A stretch of 64,000 nt of DNA from NCBI GenBank assembly GCA_023091665.1, contig JALJCQ010000017.1, forward strand, positions 3,213,501-3,277,500, read 5' to 3'. Of this stretch, positions 41,666 through 51,524 are shown piece by piece. The notes beneath the pieces are model-generated. The model was not told the DNA's origin. It ran no database searches and saw only the letters and a list, made by a program, of their open reading frames with translations. Made by a program: the position numbers and the translations under genes. Each line of letters starts with the position of its first letter. Positions within the stretch are counted from its first letter, which is position 1. Source of the DNA: Pythium myriotylum (taxonomy: Eukaryota > Oomycota > Peronosporomycetes > Pythiales > Pythiaceae).

Positions 41666-42736
41666 ATGGTGTTCACTCGCTTCCTCCAATTCACCGTTGG
41701 TCTCGCCATCGCAGCGATCGGCGCCTATGCCGCACCGTCCGACATCCTCCTCGACAACATCCCGGGAGGTCTCTCCAAGAACGACCTCGACACCATCATG
41801 AGCCTCGTCTCCATCGCTGAAAACTCCAACACCCAGTGGTGGACCAACTACAACTACTGTGAAGACATCAAGGACGGCCGAGGGTTCACGGTCTCGCTCG
41901 TGGGCTTCTGCAGTGGCACGGGCGATCTCTTGGAGGTCGTCAAGGATGTCAAGAAGATGAGCCCAAACCACCCGCTGGCTCAGTTCATTCCTGCGTTGGA
42001 GAAAGCCAATGGTTCACCGACCCATAATGGGCTCGAGAAGCTGTGCTCGACGATCAAGTCGAACGGTGACGGGGTGTGGAAGAAGGCTGTGTGGAACGGT
42101 ATCCAGCGCGACTACTTGAGCTCTGCTATTAGCTGGGCGGCGAAGCACAAGCTTACATCGGTATTCTCAAAGGGATTCTTGTTCGACGTCTCGCTCAACC
42201 ACGGGGCGTCCGGACTCGACCAGATTGCGAAGTATGTGAAGAAAGGTGTGAAGTCTCCAGCCGATGGAGGGAATGAAACAGCGTATATGCAGGCATACAT
42301 CCAGGCGCGCATCTATGTTGTGCAGAAGGTCGACTCGTCGACCAACTCGGGCCAAGATGATCGTATGCTCATGTGGAAGAGTATCCTGGACAAGAACAAC
42401 CTCTCGCTCAAGCGTCCGATGCAGGTCACGTGCTACAAGGAGAAGTTCACGATCGATGCCGTTGATGGCGAGCAAGGCGATGATACACCCAAGCCAGCTA
42501 AACCCGCTTCGACTCCCCCTTCCAGTGAAAGCACTCCTCGCCCTTCGACCTCGACGAAAACCCCCGCACCTACGGACGGAACTACCACTCCAGCCCCGAG
42601 CGAAAACAGCGACGATGGCAGCGATGATGATGACGACGACAAGACTGGAAATGAGGGTAACGGTCCTTCACCTTCACCTTCTCCTACCACCAAACCCGCA
42701 CCTCCGTCGAAGTGCAAGAGTAGTGGCAAGAAGTAG
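41666..42736 (+). CDS. Secreted GH46 chitosanase, long form
   Basis: A 356-aa secreted enzyme that cuts chitosan or partly deacetylated chitin. Residues 1-22 are a signal peptide (cleavage near YA-APSD). The GH46 domain covers residues about 28-268. The catalytic acid is Glu52 in SIAENSNTQW and the base Asp70 in EDIKDGRGFT; their 18-residue spacing equals that of the Streptomyces enzyme. GFCSGTGDLLEVV is the next family motif. The last 85 residues are a Ser/Thr/Pro linker, an acidic stretch and a Lys/Cys-containing end, probably O-glycosylated or wall-associated; the paralogue at 47117 lacks it. GH46 is mainly bacterial, so old transfer into this lineage is plausible. No introns. Confidence 0.92.
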   Translation: MVFTRFLQFTVGLAIAAIGAYAAPSDILLDNIPGGLSKNDLDTIMSLVSIAENSNTQWWTNYNYCEDIKDGRGFTVSLVGFCSGTGDLLEVVKDVKKMSPNHPLAQFIPALEKANGSPTHNGLEKLCSTIKSNGDGVWKKAVWNGIQRDYLSSAISWAAKHKLTSVFSKGFLFDVSLNHGASGLDQIAKYVKKGVKSPADGGNETAYMQAYIQARIYVVQKVDSSTNSGQDDRMLMWKSILDKNNLSLKRPMQVTCYKEKFTIDAVDGEQGDDTPKPAKPASTPPSSESTPRPSTSTKTPAPTDGTTTPAPSENSDDGSDDDDDDKTGNEGNGPSPSPSPTTKPAPPSKCKSSGKK

Positions 42737-43202
42737 GAACCAGAGCTCTCTGCTTCATTCCCAGAACAAGTATGTGTGTTCAGTGCGTTATAACAGACTG
42801 TCGCTAATTGACTGCGACTTTTGCATAATTCTGTTGTACAGCCCAACAAGTCTAAGCGCAACGCCATACATCTACCCACACAAGAAACAGATATAGCGAA
42901 TTAGAGATGAGCGAGCGAAGATGCTCCTGCTGATAGTTGAAATGTGCTAGAAAACACCACCAAGAGCTACAGCAGCTCAACATGCTCGCCTGTGGAGAGT
43001 CAGTAGAGACTTCTGACTCTCAACAGGTCAGCCCACATGCAACCAAGTCTTTGTGTTTGAACGTGAGATGTATTGAATCGTAGTTATGAGCCCTATAGGC
43101 AGGTAATACACCTTCATCCAATCAAGTACCCTTCATTATAAGAGAGTGGTTGAGTTCGTGCCCATGGCCATAGCAGCGGACTCTTGGACCCGTGTTCGCG
43201 AT
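42737..43202. other. Intergenic, about 470 bp
   Basis: Between the convergent chitosanase and cysteine-rich gene. A/T-richer with a short repeated tagagactt/agtcagaagtc hairpin near 42990-43025. No gene. Confidence 0.4.
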
Positions 43203-43676
43203 TTAACAATCCACGCCCTGAAAGCAGCAAATGCAGTACTGCCACTGCTTGCCCTGGACGCCACCGGGGCGGTACACAGGCAAAGCGCACCAGGTCTTCG
43301 AGTCTCCGTAGGACGTGGTGCGTGCCACCGTTGTGAGCAACGTCTTCCCGTCGGATGAATAGTAGTTCCAGTTGGTGAGACACTCGTAATCGTTGGGATC
43401 ATTCGTGTACTTCCAGTGGACGCCTTGCGTGCCACCCGAGCGGTAGGCATTGAGCATGCCCCATTCGTAGCTGTCGTGCTGCTTGGTACAGAAGTAGGGT
43501 CCTTCGCTCTTGGAGTTGTAGTACCAGGTCCGGAGGCCGTCGCTGGTGCAGACGCGATTAGCTAGGATAGAGGCTGTCGACGTGTTTGACGGCAGAGGCG
43601 AAGGCGATGCGACTTCGTCAGCAGCGACCATGTTGTTGATGACGGCGGCAAGGATGAGGGTCGTGAAAGTCTTCAT
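43203..43676 (-). CDS. Small secreted cysteine-rich protein
   Basis: A 157-aa protein from ATG 43676. Residues 1-19 are a signal peptide (MKTFTTLILAAVINNMVAA). The mature part has a short Ser/Pro/Thr segment and then nine Cys residues, including the terminal cluster YCICC...DC, with many aromatic residues (Trp/Tyr) and Gly. I recognise no domain. Size, signal peptide and Cys content fit an apoplastic effector or wall-associated protein; that is inference. A broken copy in the opposite orientation is at 45416-45944. It sits between two chitosanases. Taken as a living gene because the frame is intact. Confidence 0.75.
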   Translation of the reverse strand: MKTFTTLILAAVINNMVAADEVASPSPLPSNTSTASILANRVCTSDGLRTWYYNSKSEGPYFCTKQHDSYEWGMLNAYRSGGTQGVHWKYTNDPNDYECLTNWNYYSSDGKTLLTTVARTTSYGDSKTWCALPVYRPGGVQGKQWQYCICCFQGVDC

Positions 43677-43967
43677 ATTTGATCTTGTGTTGGTGGTGGA
43701 GAGTTGAAGAGTGAGAAGAGAGAGGAAGTTGTTTTTGAAAGCCCAGCATTCTTGCAATTACTGGAGGGATCTCCGGGGCATTCGTATCACTCTTCAATCC
43801 ACTGTGATACGGGTTCTCGTTTCGGTTAGTCTTGTGGGAGCTTCTGTTGCACGCTGTGATGTAAATGGATTTGTGCTGGAAGTAGTAGTACCAAAAGATG
43901 GAACCTCAGTATCCCACTGTGGCTCTGATTTGATCGAAATTTCGTCAGTTGCATCTCGTGCTACGGC

Positions 43968-44076
43968 AGTCCCAGTACAAGACCGGAGTCCAAGTCGTAG
44001 GCATAGGGTGAAAGGTAGGCTATTAGGATTCACAGGATGAACTCAATAGACCTCACTTACATCATCATCATCTAGT
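43968..44076 (+). repeat. Retroelement 3' end with (ATC)n tail
   Basis: Matches 10553-10644 from agtcccagtacaa through ggctattagga to caatagacctcac, then runs into catcatcatcatc. It is a 3'-truncated insertion of the element that left RNase H remnants elsewhere in the window. Confidence 0.55.
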
Positions 44077-45415
44077 GCTACGACCTAGTGAGAACAAGGA
44101 TTCTTCCGAAGTTCAGAACGGATCATGCCTGGCGGCGTTCGTTAGGGGAGACCCCTTCCACGTGCGGTGAGCCGCATGACTGACACAGCAGCCAACCTTG
44201 CGATGGACGAAGCTCGAAGCACTCGGGCATTGTATCCCGCGAGTCGAGAGAAATACGTACAAATCGCACTTATCCTTGAAAACAATCTCGTCAACTGGAA
44301 AATTTGTCTAAAAAGCGCCTGGTGACGAGCTTGATCGCAAGAAAATCACACTGATAGACCTCACATCAAAGAAGAAGAAGGCCAGTTGTATCGGATAACA
44401 TGATCGATGCCGACCCAGCACTCACTCTATTCCAATGTACTAGTATGAGACCGACTTCTCTCTGATCTGGTTCGGATTCTACAGCTGCCTCCGTTGGAGA
44501 TAGAACCCGGATTCTACTCCAACTCCGAGATCTACGGCCACCGCGCAGCAGATCTCTTCTTGCACTGTACAATCGTGCACGGCTGCTTGCGAACGCTTTG
44601 GCATCCAACGCTGGATGCACCACTATCGAGCGCACAACAATATGGCTGACGTATCGTAGGTAGAAGGTAGAAGGTTCACAAACGCACTCCGGCCTTCGAT
44701 CTCGATCTGCTAACAAACGACCTATCATCGACGTGTGTCCACACACCACCGCGCTGAGCAACCGTTGCCCACTATCGCAGCTACTTGGAATGACTCTGTT
44801 GATCCCAGTAGAATCCACTTCGAAGGTACAGTTTGAGTAGTAGTATCCTAACCAGACACGATGTCGACGTTCATGAAACGCTTGAGTAGCGACATAAATC
44901 CGATTTACGTCGCTACTCAAGCGTTTCAACAGCAAAGCCCGCGATTTAGTAAATCGCGGGCTTTGCTGTTCTACAATCAGAGCCACAGTGGGATATCGAG
45001 GTTCCATCTTTTAGTACTACTACTTCCAACACAAATCCATCCAGATCACAGCGCGCAACAGAAGTTCCAACATAGCGAAAACCCGTATATTGACAAGTGA
45101 TACAAAAGCCTCGGGAAACAGATGCAGTCGGACCTCAATCCTTACAGTAAACCGAGGCTTCGCGACCCAGTACATCACAGTGAGATATTGAAGTTTCCAT
45201 TGTCCACGATATTTTTCCACGGAAATTCGTATGTATCACAGCCAGATATCGAAGCTTCGACACAACCACCCCACCAACTTCAACCCTGTGTTACATTCGG
45301 CTGCAGTGTGATACAAAGACCCCATATACTTCGCCCAGTGATTACAAGGATGCTAGCCTTTTAGGACCCCCTCGCATTCTCAATCCTCAACTTTCTACCG
45401 AGAACCCAAGGCAAC
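44077..45415. other. Repeat-rich gene-poor region
   Basis: No supported gene. A minus-strand open frame at 44366-45007 overlaps the hairpins and has no recognisable domain or start context, so I treat it as chance. At 44351-44364 ctgatagacctcac is followed by (AAG)n, another diverged retroelement tail. Confidence 0.5.
44874..44970. repeat. Two abutting long hairpins
   Basis: Hairpin 1 has arms 44874-44899 and 44903-44928 (26 bp, one mismatch, 3-nt loop). Hairpin 2 has arms 44928-44948 and 44950-44970 (21 bp, perfect, 1-nt loop). They share one base. The sequence between has no coding sense. Confidence 0.95.
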
Positions 45416-45944
45416 ATGAAGGCTTTCACGATACTTACACTCACTGCGGCTGCCACCATCATGGTTGCTGCGGACGAAGTCGCATCGCCTTCGCCTCTGC
45501 CGTCAAACACGTCGACAGCCTCTATCCTAGCCAAACGCATCTGCACCACGATGGGCCCAAGCTCTGGTACTACAACTCCAAGAGCGAAGGACCCTACTTC
45601 TGTACCAAGCAGCACGACAGCTACGAATGGGGCATGCTCAACGCATACCGCTCGGGCGGTACGCAAGGCGTCCACTGGAAGTACACGAACGATCCCAACG
45701 ATTATGAGTGTCTCACCAACTGGAACATTCATCCACTGGAAGTACACGAACGATCCCAACGATTATGAGTGTCTCACCAACTGGAACATTCATCCGACGG
45801 GAAGACGTTGCTCACAACGGTGGCACGTATCACGTCCTACGGAGACTCGAAGACCTGGTGCGCTTTGCCAGTGTACCGTCCTGGCGGCGTAAGGGCAAGC
45901 AGTGGCAGGACTGCGATTGCTGCTACGAAAACATCGATTGCTGA
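45416..45944 (+). pseudogene. Broken copy of the cysteine-rich protein gene
   Basis: Similar at DNA level to 43676-43203 throughout. The signal peptide (MKAFTILTLTAAATIMVAA) and the Ser/Pro stretch are intact. The frame is then lost near 45550, where the intact copy reads CTSDGLRTWYY. A 61-bp tandem duplication at 45672-45793 adds a second shift. The last frame regains the terminal motif SGR/KQWQDCDCCYENIDC by about 45900. No full-length product is expected. Confidence 0.85.
45672..45793 (+). repeat. 61-bp tandem duplication
   Basis: The unit ccactggaagtacacgaacg onward to ggaacattcat occurs twice in exact tandem, period 61 bp. The intact gene has one copy. As 61 is not a multiple of three, it shifts the frame. 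Confidence 0.9.
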
Positions 45945-47116
45945 AGGGGAAACGCAGACTTGAGAGCCCGCTGCTGCGGTCATGAGTATGAAATCGACCA
46001 CTCTTCTATAACTAAGGGTGCTTAAGTGGATGTAGGTGTACCACCTGGCTATAGGACTCATTCATTACGACGATCCAATAGACCTCACGTTTAAACAAAA
46101 AGGCTAGGTTGCATGCGGGCAAAACTGGTTTCTAATTCGCCGTGAAATCCAACAACTAGGGTTCATAGAAATTTGGGCACTTCGTCGGATGCAACGACGC
46201 GCGACATCTAGCGGCGGCCCACTGGCTCGCAAGGCTTCGCACACCCCAAGACCTCCACGATGGCATCGGTGGATGTCGCTCGACGAACTGGTGGACATGA
46301 ACCGATGGTGACGGTCGAGCAGGGCGTTCTACCGCAAGTTATCTGTGGTCTCTCCAGCGGCGAAAGTTTCTTTGTGTCCATACTGAGCGTGCTAAAGTTT
46401 CTTGTTGTTTGCCATACCCACTGGATGTTGGCCACTAAGATCACGGGTTTTATCCTTTCTTATCATTGTAGTTGATCCCATCTTTGGTTCACTCAAGGCC
46501 TTCCTTACCTAAGAGTTCAAGAATCCATATTAGAACCAGTGCAGGATGTCTAGTATCCCTGTCCGATCGCTCGGCATTGGTATTTCTGCATATGAATCCT
46601 GTCCGAATTGATGTGCTCGTTGCAAACTACATTGGGAGTGAGAATCGGAACCACTTGAGCCATATGGGATCACAAGTTAAACTCTTTAGACTTGATGATG
46701 AGCATCCTATCATGTCGTGCGGTAGATTGAATCTTTTCCAACAGAAAATGACACCACGTGCCCCGACGTCATCCTTTGGTTACTGAAGTGATCGCCGAGC
46801 CCGTGGCAGTATGGTACCAAAAGATCCTGTTGATGCATGTTTATCGTTAACTTGTTACTCCGTCACAGATCGGTTTGATCGACCACGTGGACTTGTGAAC
46901 TCATACCCACACGATATCTGAGTCTGTTGAGACGACGGCGCACACGAATGGACCCGATCAGATGAACTAGTGATAGGTTTTGTTGCAACGTTTGAGCCGA
47001 ATGTTTGGCCCCTCTCAGGAACGGCAAGATCCCTTTTGGGACTACGACGCCAACCGCGATCCTTTCATTCGGCATTCGACTGTCTCCCCAACAAGACTCA
47101 CTACTACTAAATCACC
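45945..47116. other. Intergenic, about 1.2 kb
   Basis: No supported gene. At 46047-46089 ggctataggactcattcatt leads to caatagacctcac, another copy of the retroelement 3' end. The rest (46140-46860) has only short open frames without clear homology. Confidence 0.45.
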
Positions 47117-47911
47117 ATGGTATTCACTCGCTTCCTCCAATTCACCGTTGGTCTCGCCATCGCAGCGATCGGCGCCTATGCCGCACCGTCCGACATCCTC
47201 CTCGACAACATCCCGGGAGGTCTCTCCAAGAACGACCTCGACACCATCATGAGCCTCGTCTCCATCGCTGAAAACTCCAACACCCAGTGGTGGACCAACT
47301 ACAACTACTGTGAAGACATCAAGGACGGCCGAGGGTTCACGGTCTCGCTCGTGGGCTTCTGCAGTGGCACGGGCGATCTCTTGGAGGTCGTCAAGGATGT
47401 CAAGAAGATGAGCCCAAACCACCCGCTGGCTCAGTTCATTCCTGCGTTGGAGAAAGCCAATGGCTCGTCAACCCACAAGGGACTCGAGAAGTTGTGTTCG
47501 ACGATCAAGTCGAACGGTGACGGGGTGTGGAAGAAGGCTGTGTGGAACGGTATCCAGCGCGACTACTTGAGCTCTGCTATTAGCTGGGCGGCAAAGCACA
47601 AGTTGACTTCTGTGTTCTCGAAGGGATTCTTGTTCGACGTCTCGCTCAACCACGGACCATCCGGACTCAACCAGATTGCAAAGTATGTGAAGCAGGGCGT
47701 TAAGCCACCATCGGAAGGCGGTGATGAGACGAAGTACATGCAGGCGTACATCCAGGCGCGCATCTACGTTGTGCAGAAGGTCGACTCGTCGACCAACTCA
47801 GGGCAGGCTGATCGTATGCTCATGTGGAAGAGTGTCCTGGACAAGAACAACCTCTCGCTCAAGCGTCCGATGCACGTCACGTGCTACAACGACAAGTTTA
47901 CGATTGCGTAA
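47117..47911 (+). CDS. Secreted GH46 chitosanase, short form
   Basis: A 264-aa paralogue of the enzyme at 41666. Signal peptide residues 1-22, Glu52 and Asp70, and the GFCSGTGDLL motif are all kept. It stops directly after the catalytic domain (CYNDKFTIA) and lacks the Ser/Thr/Pro tail. The first 348 nt are identical to the long form except one synonymous base at codon 2. After that, substitutions appear, both silent and replacing (for example GPSGLNQIAKYVKQGVKPPS). Upstream sequences are unrelated. Expected to be active and soluble. Confidence 0.92.
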   Translation: MVFTRFLQFTVGLAIAAIGAYAAPSDILLDNIPGGLSKNDLDTIMSLVSIAENSNTQWWTNYNYCEDIKDGRGFTVSLVGFCSGTGDLLEVVKDVKKMSPNHPLAQFIPALEKANGSSTHKGLEKLCSTIKSNGDGVWKKAVWNGIQRDYLSSAISWAAKHKLTSVFSKGFLFDVSLNHGPSGLNQIAKYVKQGVKPPSEGGDETKYMQAYIQARIYVVQKVDSSTNSGQADRMLMWKSVLDKNNLSLKRPMHVTCYNDKFTIA

Positions 47912-48603
47912 AAGACTAATGGCCCACGCGCGACTACATCACTAGCGTGGAGTCTCTGGATTCATAAGACTTGATTATGAATATATGGACTCACTTTCGG
48001 GTGGCCCGAGTTTCAAACAATTTTTTTTTATCTGTTCGAAACTCTTCGCTTAGCTGGGGTTCAAATTGTGTTCATACTCGCGCTTTTGTTTTGGCATGAC
48101 ACACCTGGCTTGAGGTCTTGTTATTGTAGTGAGCTAATTCTGTGCAAGTTCCCTACAGCTGTCAAAAAGCGTGTTATAAGGTGTACAAGTTCCGCAGAGC
48201 GGACTCCCCGTCATACTGTTAAGTACGAGTCGAATTGCAAAGTTATGTCACGGCATAACTCCTGGCTACGTTGCGCTCTCCAGCCACACGTACTGCACAG
48301 TCGTTCTAGAATTGTCTAGAACGACTTCAACTTCAATGACCACAGAGCTGTGACTCCGTTCCCGTAACCGTACACATAGGTGTATCCACTCCAAACATTA
48401 TCTGAAGGTCTCATCAGTGAATGAGTTACTGATAGCGCCGGCAGTCGACTCAAGGCAATGTCAAAACGCCTTCACATGACCCTGCCCATATATTTTTTTA
48501 TTTGTTCGTTATAGCTCGGGGAGCCTGTTGGTTTGCTCGTCTAGAATCATACGTCCGGTACGTCGCACCAAATTGGGATAACCTACCCATTTTACGATCG
48601 CTT
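47912..48603. other. Intergenic, convergent, about 690 bp
   Basis: Between the 3' ends of chitosanase 2 and the subtilase. A/T-rich. A perfect 12-bp-arm hairpin (48299-48310 / 48315-48326, agtcgttctaga) is present. No gene seen. Confidence 0.45.
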
Positions 48604-50013
48604 TCACACAGAATTGATGGCCTTGAGCGCGTTGATACGGCCGTAACCGTATTGATTGTTTGGGTACGTCGTGTCCTTGGTACCACCACAAGCATTGCCT
48701 GAGCTCGCAAGCGAAGCTCGCTCAGCTGAGTTCGTGATCGCAGCCTTGACCTGGTCAAAGGTTAGCGATGGCTTCTTGCTGAGAAGCAGCGCGATCACAC
48801 CCGCCACGTGGGATGCGGCCGCTGTCGTCTGCGAGACCGAGTTGAAAGCATTGTCGTTCGAATTCCACGCTGAGCGAATGTTTTCACCGGGCGCTGAGAT
48901 ATCAGGCTTGACTGCTCCGTTCAAAGCCGGTCCTTTGCTAGAAAAGTCAGCAAGGCGATCCGCTGAAGTCGTCGCACCAACCGCAATAACGCGATCGTCA
49001 TCGGCAGGGTGCGTGGCGGTCGCGCAGTTTGGGCCGGTATTACCCGTTGCGAAAACCGGGATGATGTTGGCCGCCCGCCACGACTTGATCGCCTGCGCGA
49101 AGAATGCGTAGCCCCTGGGTCCTACCCACGAGTTTGTGATGATCCGTGGCGCCTTGGAACAGTCCTTGTTGTCGCCCGTCGGTGTCGTGGGGCACGTCAG
49201 GAACTGCGCACATCGGTTAAGCTCGGTCTCCGTGGTTGAATCAGTGCGGATACCCTTGCATACGATAACCCTGGCATCCGGAGCGACCCCCAGACCATTG
49301 CCACCAACGAGGGTGCCAATTGCGTGTGTGCCAAGCCCGACATCGTCGTACGGAGTCGTCTTGCCTGCCGTTGCATCGAACCAATTGTGGGTGTTGCGTA
49401 GCTTGCCAGCGATCGCAGAGTGCGTGGCACAAACTCCAGTCCCGAGGGAGCCAATAACGACGTTCTGACCGCGATAGCCAGCGGCCCAGACACTCGGCGC
49501 GCCGATCTTGGCGACCCCCCACTCGTTTGCGAGCGTGGAGGCCAACACTCGACTTTCATTATGAGTTGAATTGCCGGCCGACTCGAAAGTTGGAATGGAG
49601 AAGACGACCTCCTCTCGAATATGAGCAAGCTCTGGAATCTTAGCGAGTTTTTGGACCAGCTCTGGCGTGGCACCCTTGATCACCTTCTGGTTGGTAATCC
49701 AAAATGTCTCTTGGGACTCGTACTGGCCAGCCGCCTTCTGCGCGAGTACAACGTCGATGCTCGAGTGCGTGGTCTTCGCGTGGCTCTCGAGCGATTCAAT
49801 CATGGCAGCAATCATGTCCGCACGAGTCTGGTGGTCGGTCTCTCTCACAGTAGCTAGTGCAGTATCCACGCCAGCCTTTGTCGTGATGATGAGATCGACT
49901 TTGCCTTGCTGACGTAGAGCGCGGTGAACGCCAGGATCGACGCGCGGGATGGCCGACACAGCAGCCGCAACAAAGACGCCTGCGACGAGCGGAGAGAACT
50001 TGACAAGAACCAT
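48604..50013 (-). CDS. Secreted subtilase lacking the catalytic triad
   Basis: A 469-aa protein of the S8A fold from ATG 50013: signal peptide (residues 1-20), I9-like propeptide (about 35-140) and peptidase domain (about 165-465). The fold is well kept, with GVAPDARVIVCKG, ITNSWVGPRG, PVFATGNTGPNC including the oxyanion Asn325, and KPDISAPGENIRSAW. The three catalytic residues are not. The Asp of the usual DTG is Gly191 (SLGTGV). The His of HGTH is Leu227 (GLGTHAIGT). The Ser of GTSMA is Thr397 (SQTTAAASH). I checked each codon on the strand (49443-49441 GGG, 49335-49333 CTT, 48825-48823 ACA). The reading frame is otherwise intact, pointing to a pseudoprotease. It could act as an inhibitor decoy or substrate binder. 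Confidence 0.9.
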   Translation of the reverse strand: MVLVKFSPLVAGVFVAAAVSAIPRVDPGVHRALRQQGKVDLIITTKAGVDTALATVRETDHQTRADMIAAMIESLESHAKTTHSSIDVVLAQKAAGQYESQETFWITNQKVIKGATPELVQKLAKIPELAHIREEVVFSIPTFESAGNSTHNESRVLASTLANEWGVAKIGAPSVWAAGYRGQNVVIGSLGTGVCATHSAIAGKLRNTHNWFDATAGKTTPYDDVGLGTHAIGTLVGGNGLGVAPDARVIVCKGIRTDSTTETELNRCAQFLTCPTTPTGDNKDCSKAPRIITNSWVGPRGYAFFAQAIKSWRAANIIPVFATGNTGPNCATATHPADDDRVIAVGATTSADRLADFSSKGPALNGAVKPDISAPGENIRSAWNSNDNAFNSVSQTTAAASHVAGVIALLLSKKPSLTFDQVKAAITNSAERASLASSGNACGGTKDTTYPNNQYGYGRINALKAINSV

Positions 50014-51026
50014 CTGAAGGTGAGGGGGGGGGGGTCTTGGGAGGAGCGCAAAAAGCAAAGTGAGCGACGAGTTGATTGGAGGCGTCGAGAGCCTTGAAAC
50101 TTCCGACTAAGAGCTGGATGAAGGATGCGACATCTCGATCGACTGGCGTCTCACTTGCTACGATAACTCAGACTCGTCGACGATAGTGATGATCGTCTCC
50201 ACGGAAAGCAACTTAACGACGTCTGCAAGTTTTCTCTCTTCTTCTACGTCATCGACTTGCGAGAGCACAATCCAAATCAACACCTGGGATTTTGGTAGTC
50301 AGTGCTACTCCACTCTCATTTTGCGACGAGACAAAGGAAGATTGACAGCGACTGCGATTGTACCGATTGGGTCAGCATACAGATGGCAATGGAAATTACC
50401 AAAACGGTTGGACGTATTGAGTTGGGGGGACTCTCGACGGCGAATCATGCATCGGCCTTGAACATTGAGACAACAAGGTATCAGCGTCGTCCGTCCTCTC
50501 CAAAGCTTGTCAAGTCTTACTACTCCGAGGATCCGTAAAATCGTCTGTGTTGGAATATTTGTTGAAGTGAATCAGTGGATCGGGGACAAGGACGATTACG
50601 AGGACGACGTTTGCTGTCTTGGTCCCAAGCATTCCATGGGAAGGTCTGGATCTGGAGGATCAGGCACCTCCAAACTTGAGGAATGGCACACCCATGGAAA
50701 GGCCGCTCTTCGTCGGTAGCAAGGTGCATTCTGTGCTGAAAAGCCGAGTTGTTGGACTCGACGACAGTCCACGCACAACTAGCAACTCTGGTGGTGAGGA
50801 GGCAAAGAGGTTTCTAGACGACTGAACCAATGGATCTCACGTTGAAGCGAAGACGAGATGGCAATACATGAAACCGGTCAGTTGTATAAATATTCCTAGA
50901 CCAACCATTTTGGGAGGTTATCCCACATTCATCTTCTCCTCGCCATCATTCCAGGCCGGAATGATTGAAAGAATATCCTGACGCCTCGCCTGTCGTCGCC
51001 CTCACAACCCACATTGCTTCACGTCA
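50014..51026. other. Intergenic, about 1 kb
   Basis: Divergent region of the subtilase and the acetyltransferase. A G11 run at 50024-50034 lies just before the subtilase ATG (a C-run on the coding strand). At 50827-50840 ccaatggatctcac, followed by gttgaagcgaagacgag, is a diverged retroelement-tail match. No gene. Confidence 0.45.
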
Positions 51027-51524
51027 ATGAACGCAGCTCCAATGCTACGAGTCCGCGCCTTGGAGCCCCATGACGTCGATCTCCTCCCCGTAACCGATGA
51101 CCAGCGCGCGCACTTCCGTCGCATCGTCGAGCGCGACAACTGGACCTACACTGGGACTCGCGCTTTCGTTGCTGAGCTTGTGGGAGACAAGACGATCGTA
51201 GGGTACGCACTCGTCGGTCTCGGATACCCACCATACTTCCCAGCACTCAGCGACTCCACCAAGCAGCTTTACCTCGCGAGTCTGAACGTGTTTGATGCAT
51301 TCCAACGTCGTGGGTTCGCGACCCGCATGCTCGAGTTCTGTGTGGAGGAAGCCAAACGACTCGACATCGACGTGATGCGTGCCGAGTGCGAAAAAGGCTG
51401 GCGAGTGGATTTCTACGGTCGTGTGGGTTTGGAGCCCGTTCCCTACAAAGGCACCCACGAGAGCTATCCAGATAGCCACCAAATGCTCGAACTCTGGCTC
51501 AACCCTGAGACTCGCAGCCAATAA
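51027..51524 (+). CDS. GNAT-family N-acetyltransferase
   Basis: A 165-aa single-domain protein. Residues about 90-115 carry acetyl-CoA-binding motif A (LNVFDAFQRRGFATRMLEFC, the QRRGFA turn matching Q/R-x-x-G-x-G/A). Motif B-like FYGRVGLEPVPYKG follows near residue 130. Length and fold order are typical of GNAT enzymes that acetylate small amines or protein N-termini; the substrate cannot be predicted. No signal peptide. Downstream lies the 3' end of a convergent membrane protein gene. Confidence 0.85.
   Translation: MNAAPMLRVRALEPHDVDLLPVTDDQRAHFRRIVERDNWTYTGTRAFVAELVGDKTIVGYALVGLGYPPYFPALSDSTKQLYLASLNVFDAFQRRGFATRMLEFCVEEAKRLDIDVMRAECEKGWRVDFYGRVGLEPVPYKGTHESYPDSHQMLELWLNPETRSQ

Larger units (their letters stand above)
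43784..45103. repeat. Imperfect inverted repeat (arms about 130-147 bp)
   Basis: Arms 43784-43930 and 44975-45103 are inverted copies with mismatches and small gaps. The best-matching part is the left-arm block ggatttgtgctggaagtagt onward through tcccactgtggctctgatt. Further diverged pieces of the same unit, such as cagtgagatattgaagtttcc, lie at 45180-45260. The loop contains the dispersed repeat at 43968 and the twin hairpins at 44874. Confidence 0.7.

Noticed and set aside
44366..45007. 213-aa minus-strand open frame through the hairpins
   Set aside because: Overlaps repeats, has no recognisable domain and its symmetry comes from the palindromes.
46140..46860. Possible copia-type element fragments
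   Set aside because: Short frames with vague resemblance only; no protease, integrase or RT motif.
41666..48000. Toxin-like (NLP) genes in the secretome cluster
   Set aside because: No heptapeptide or fold typical of that family is present; the enzymes are GH46.
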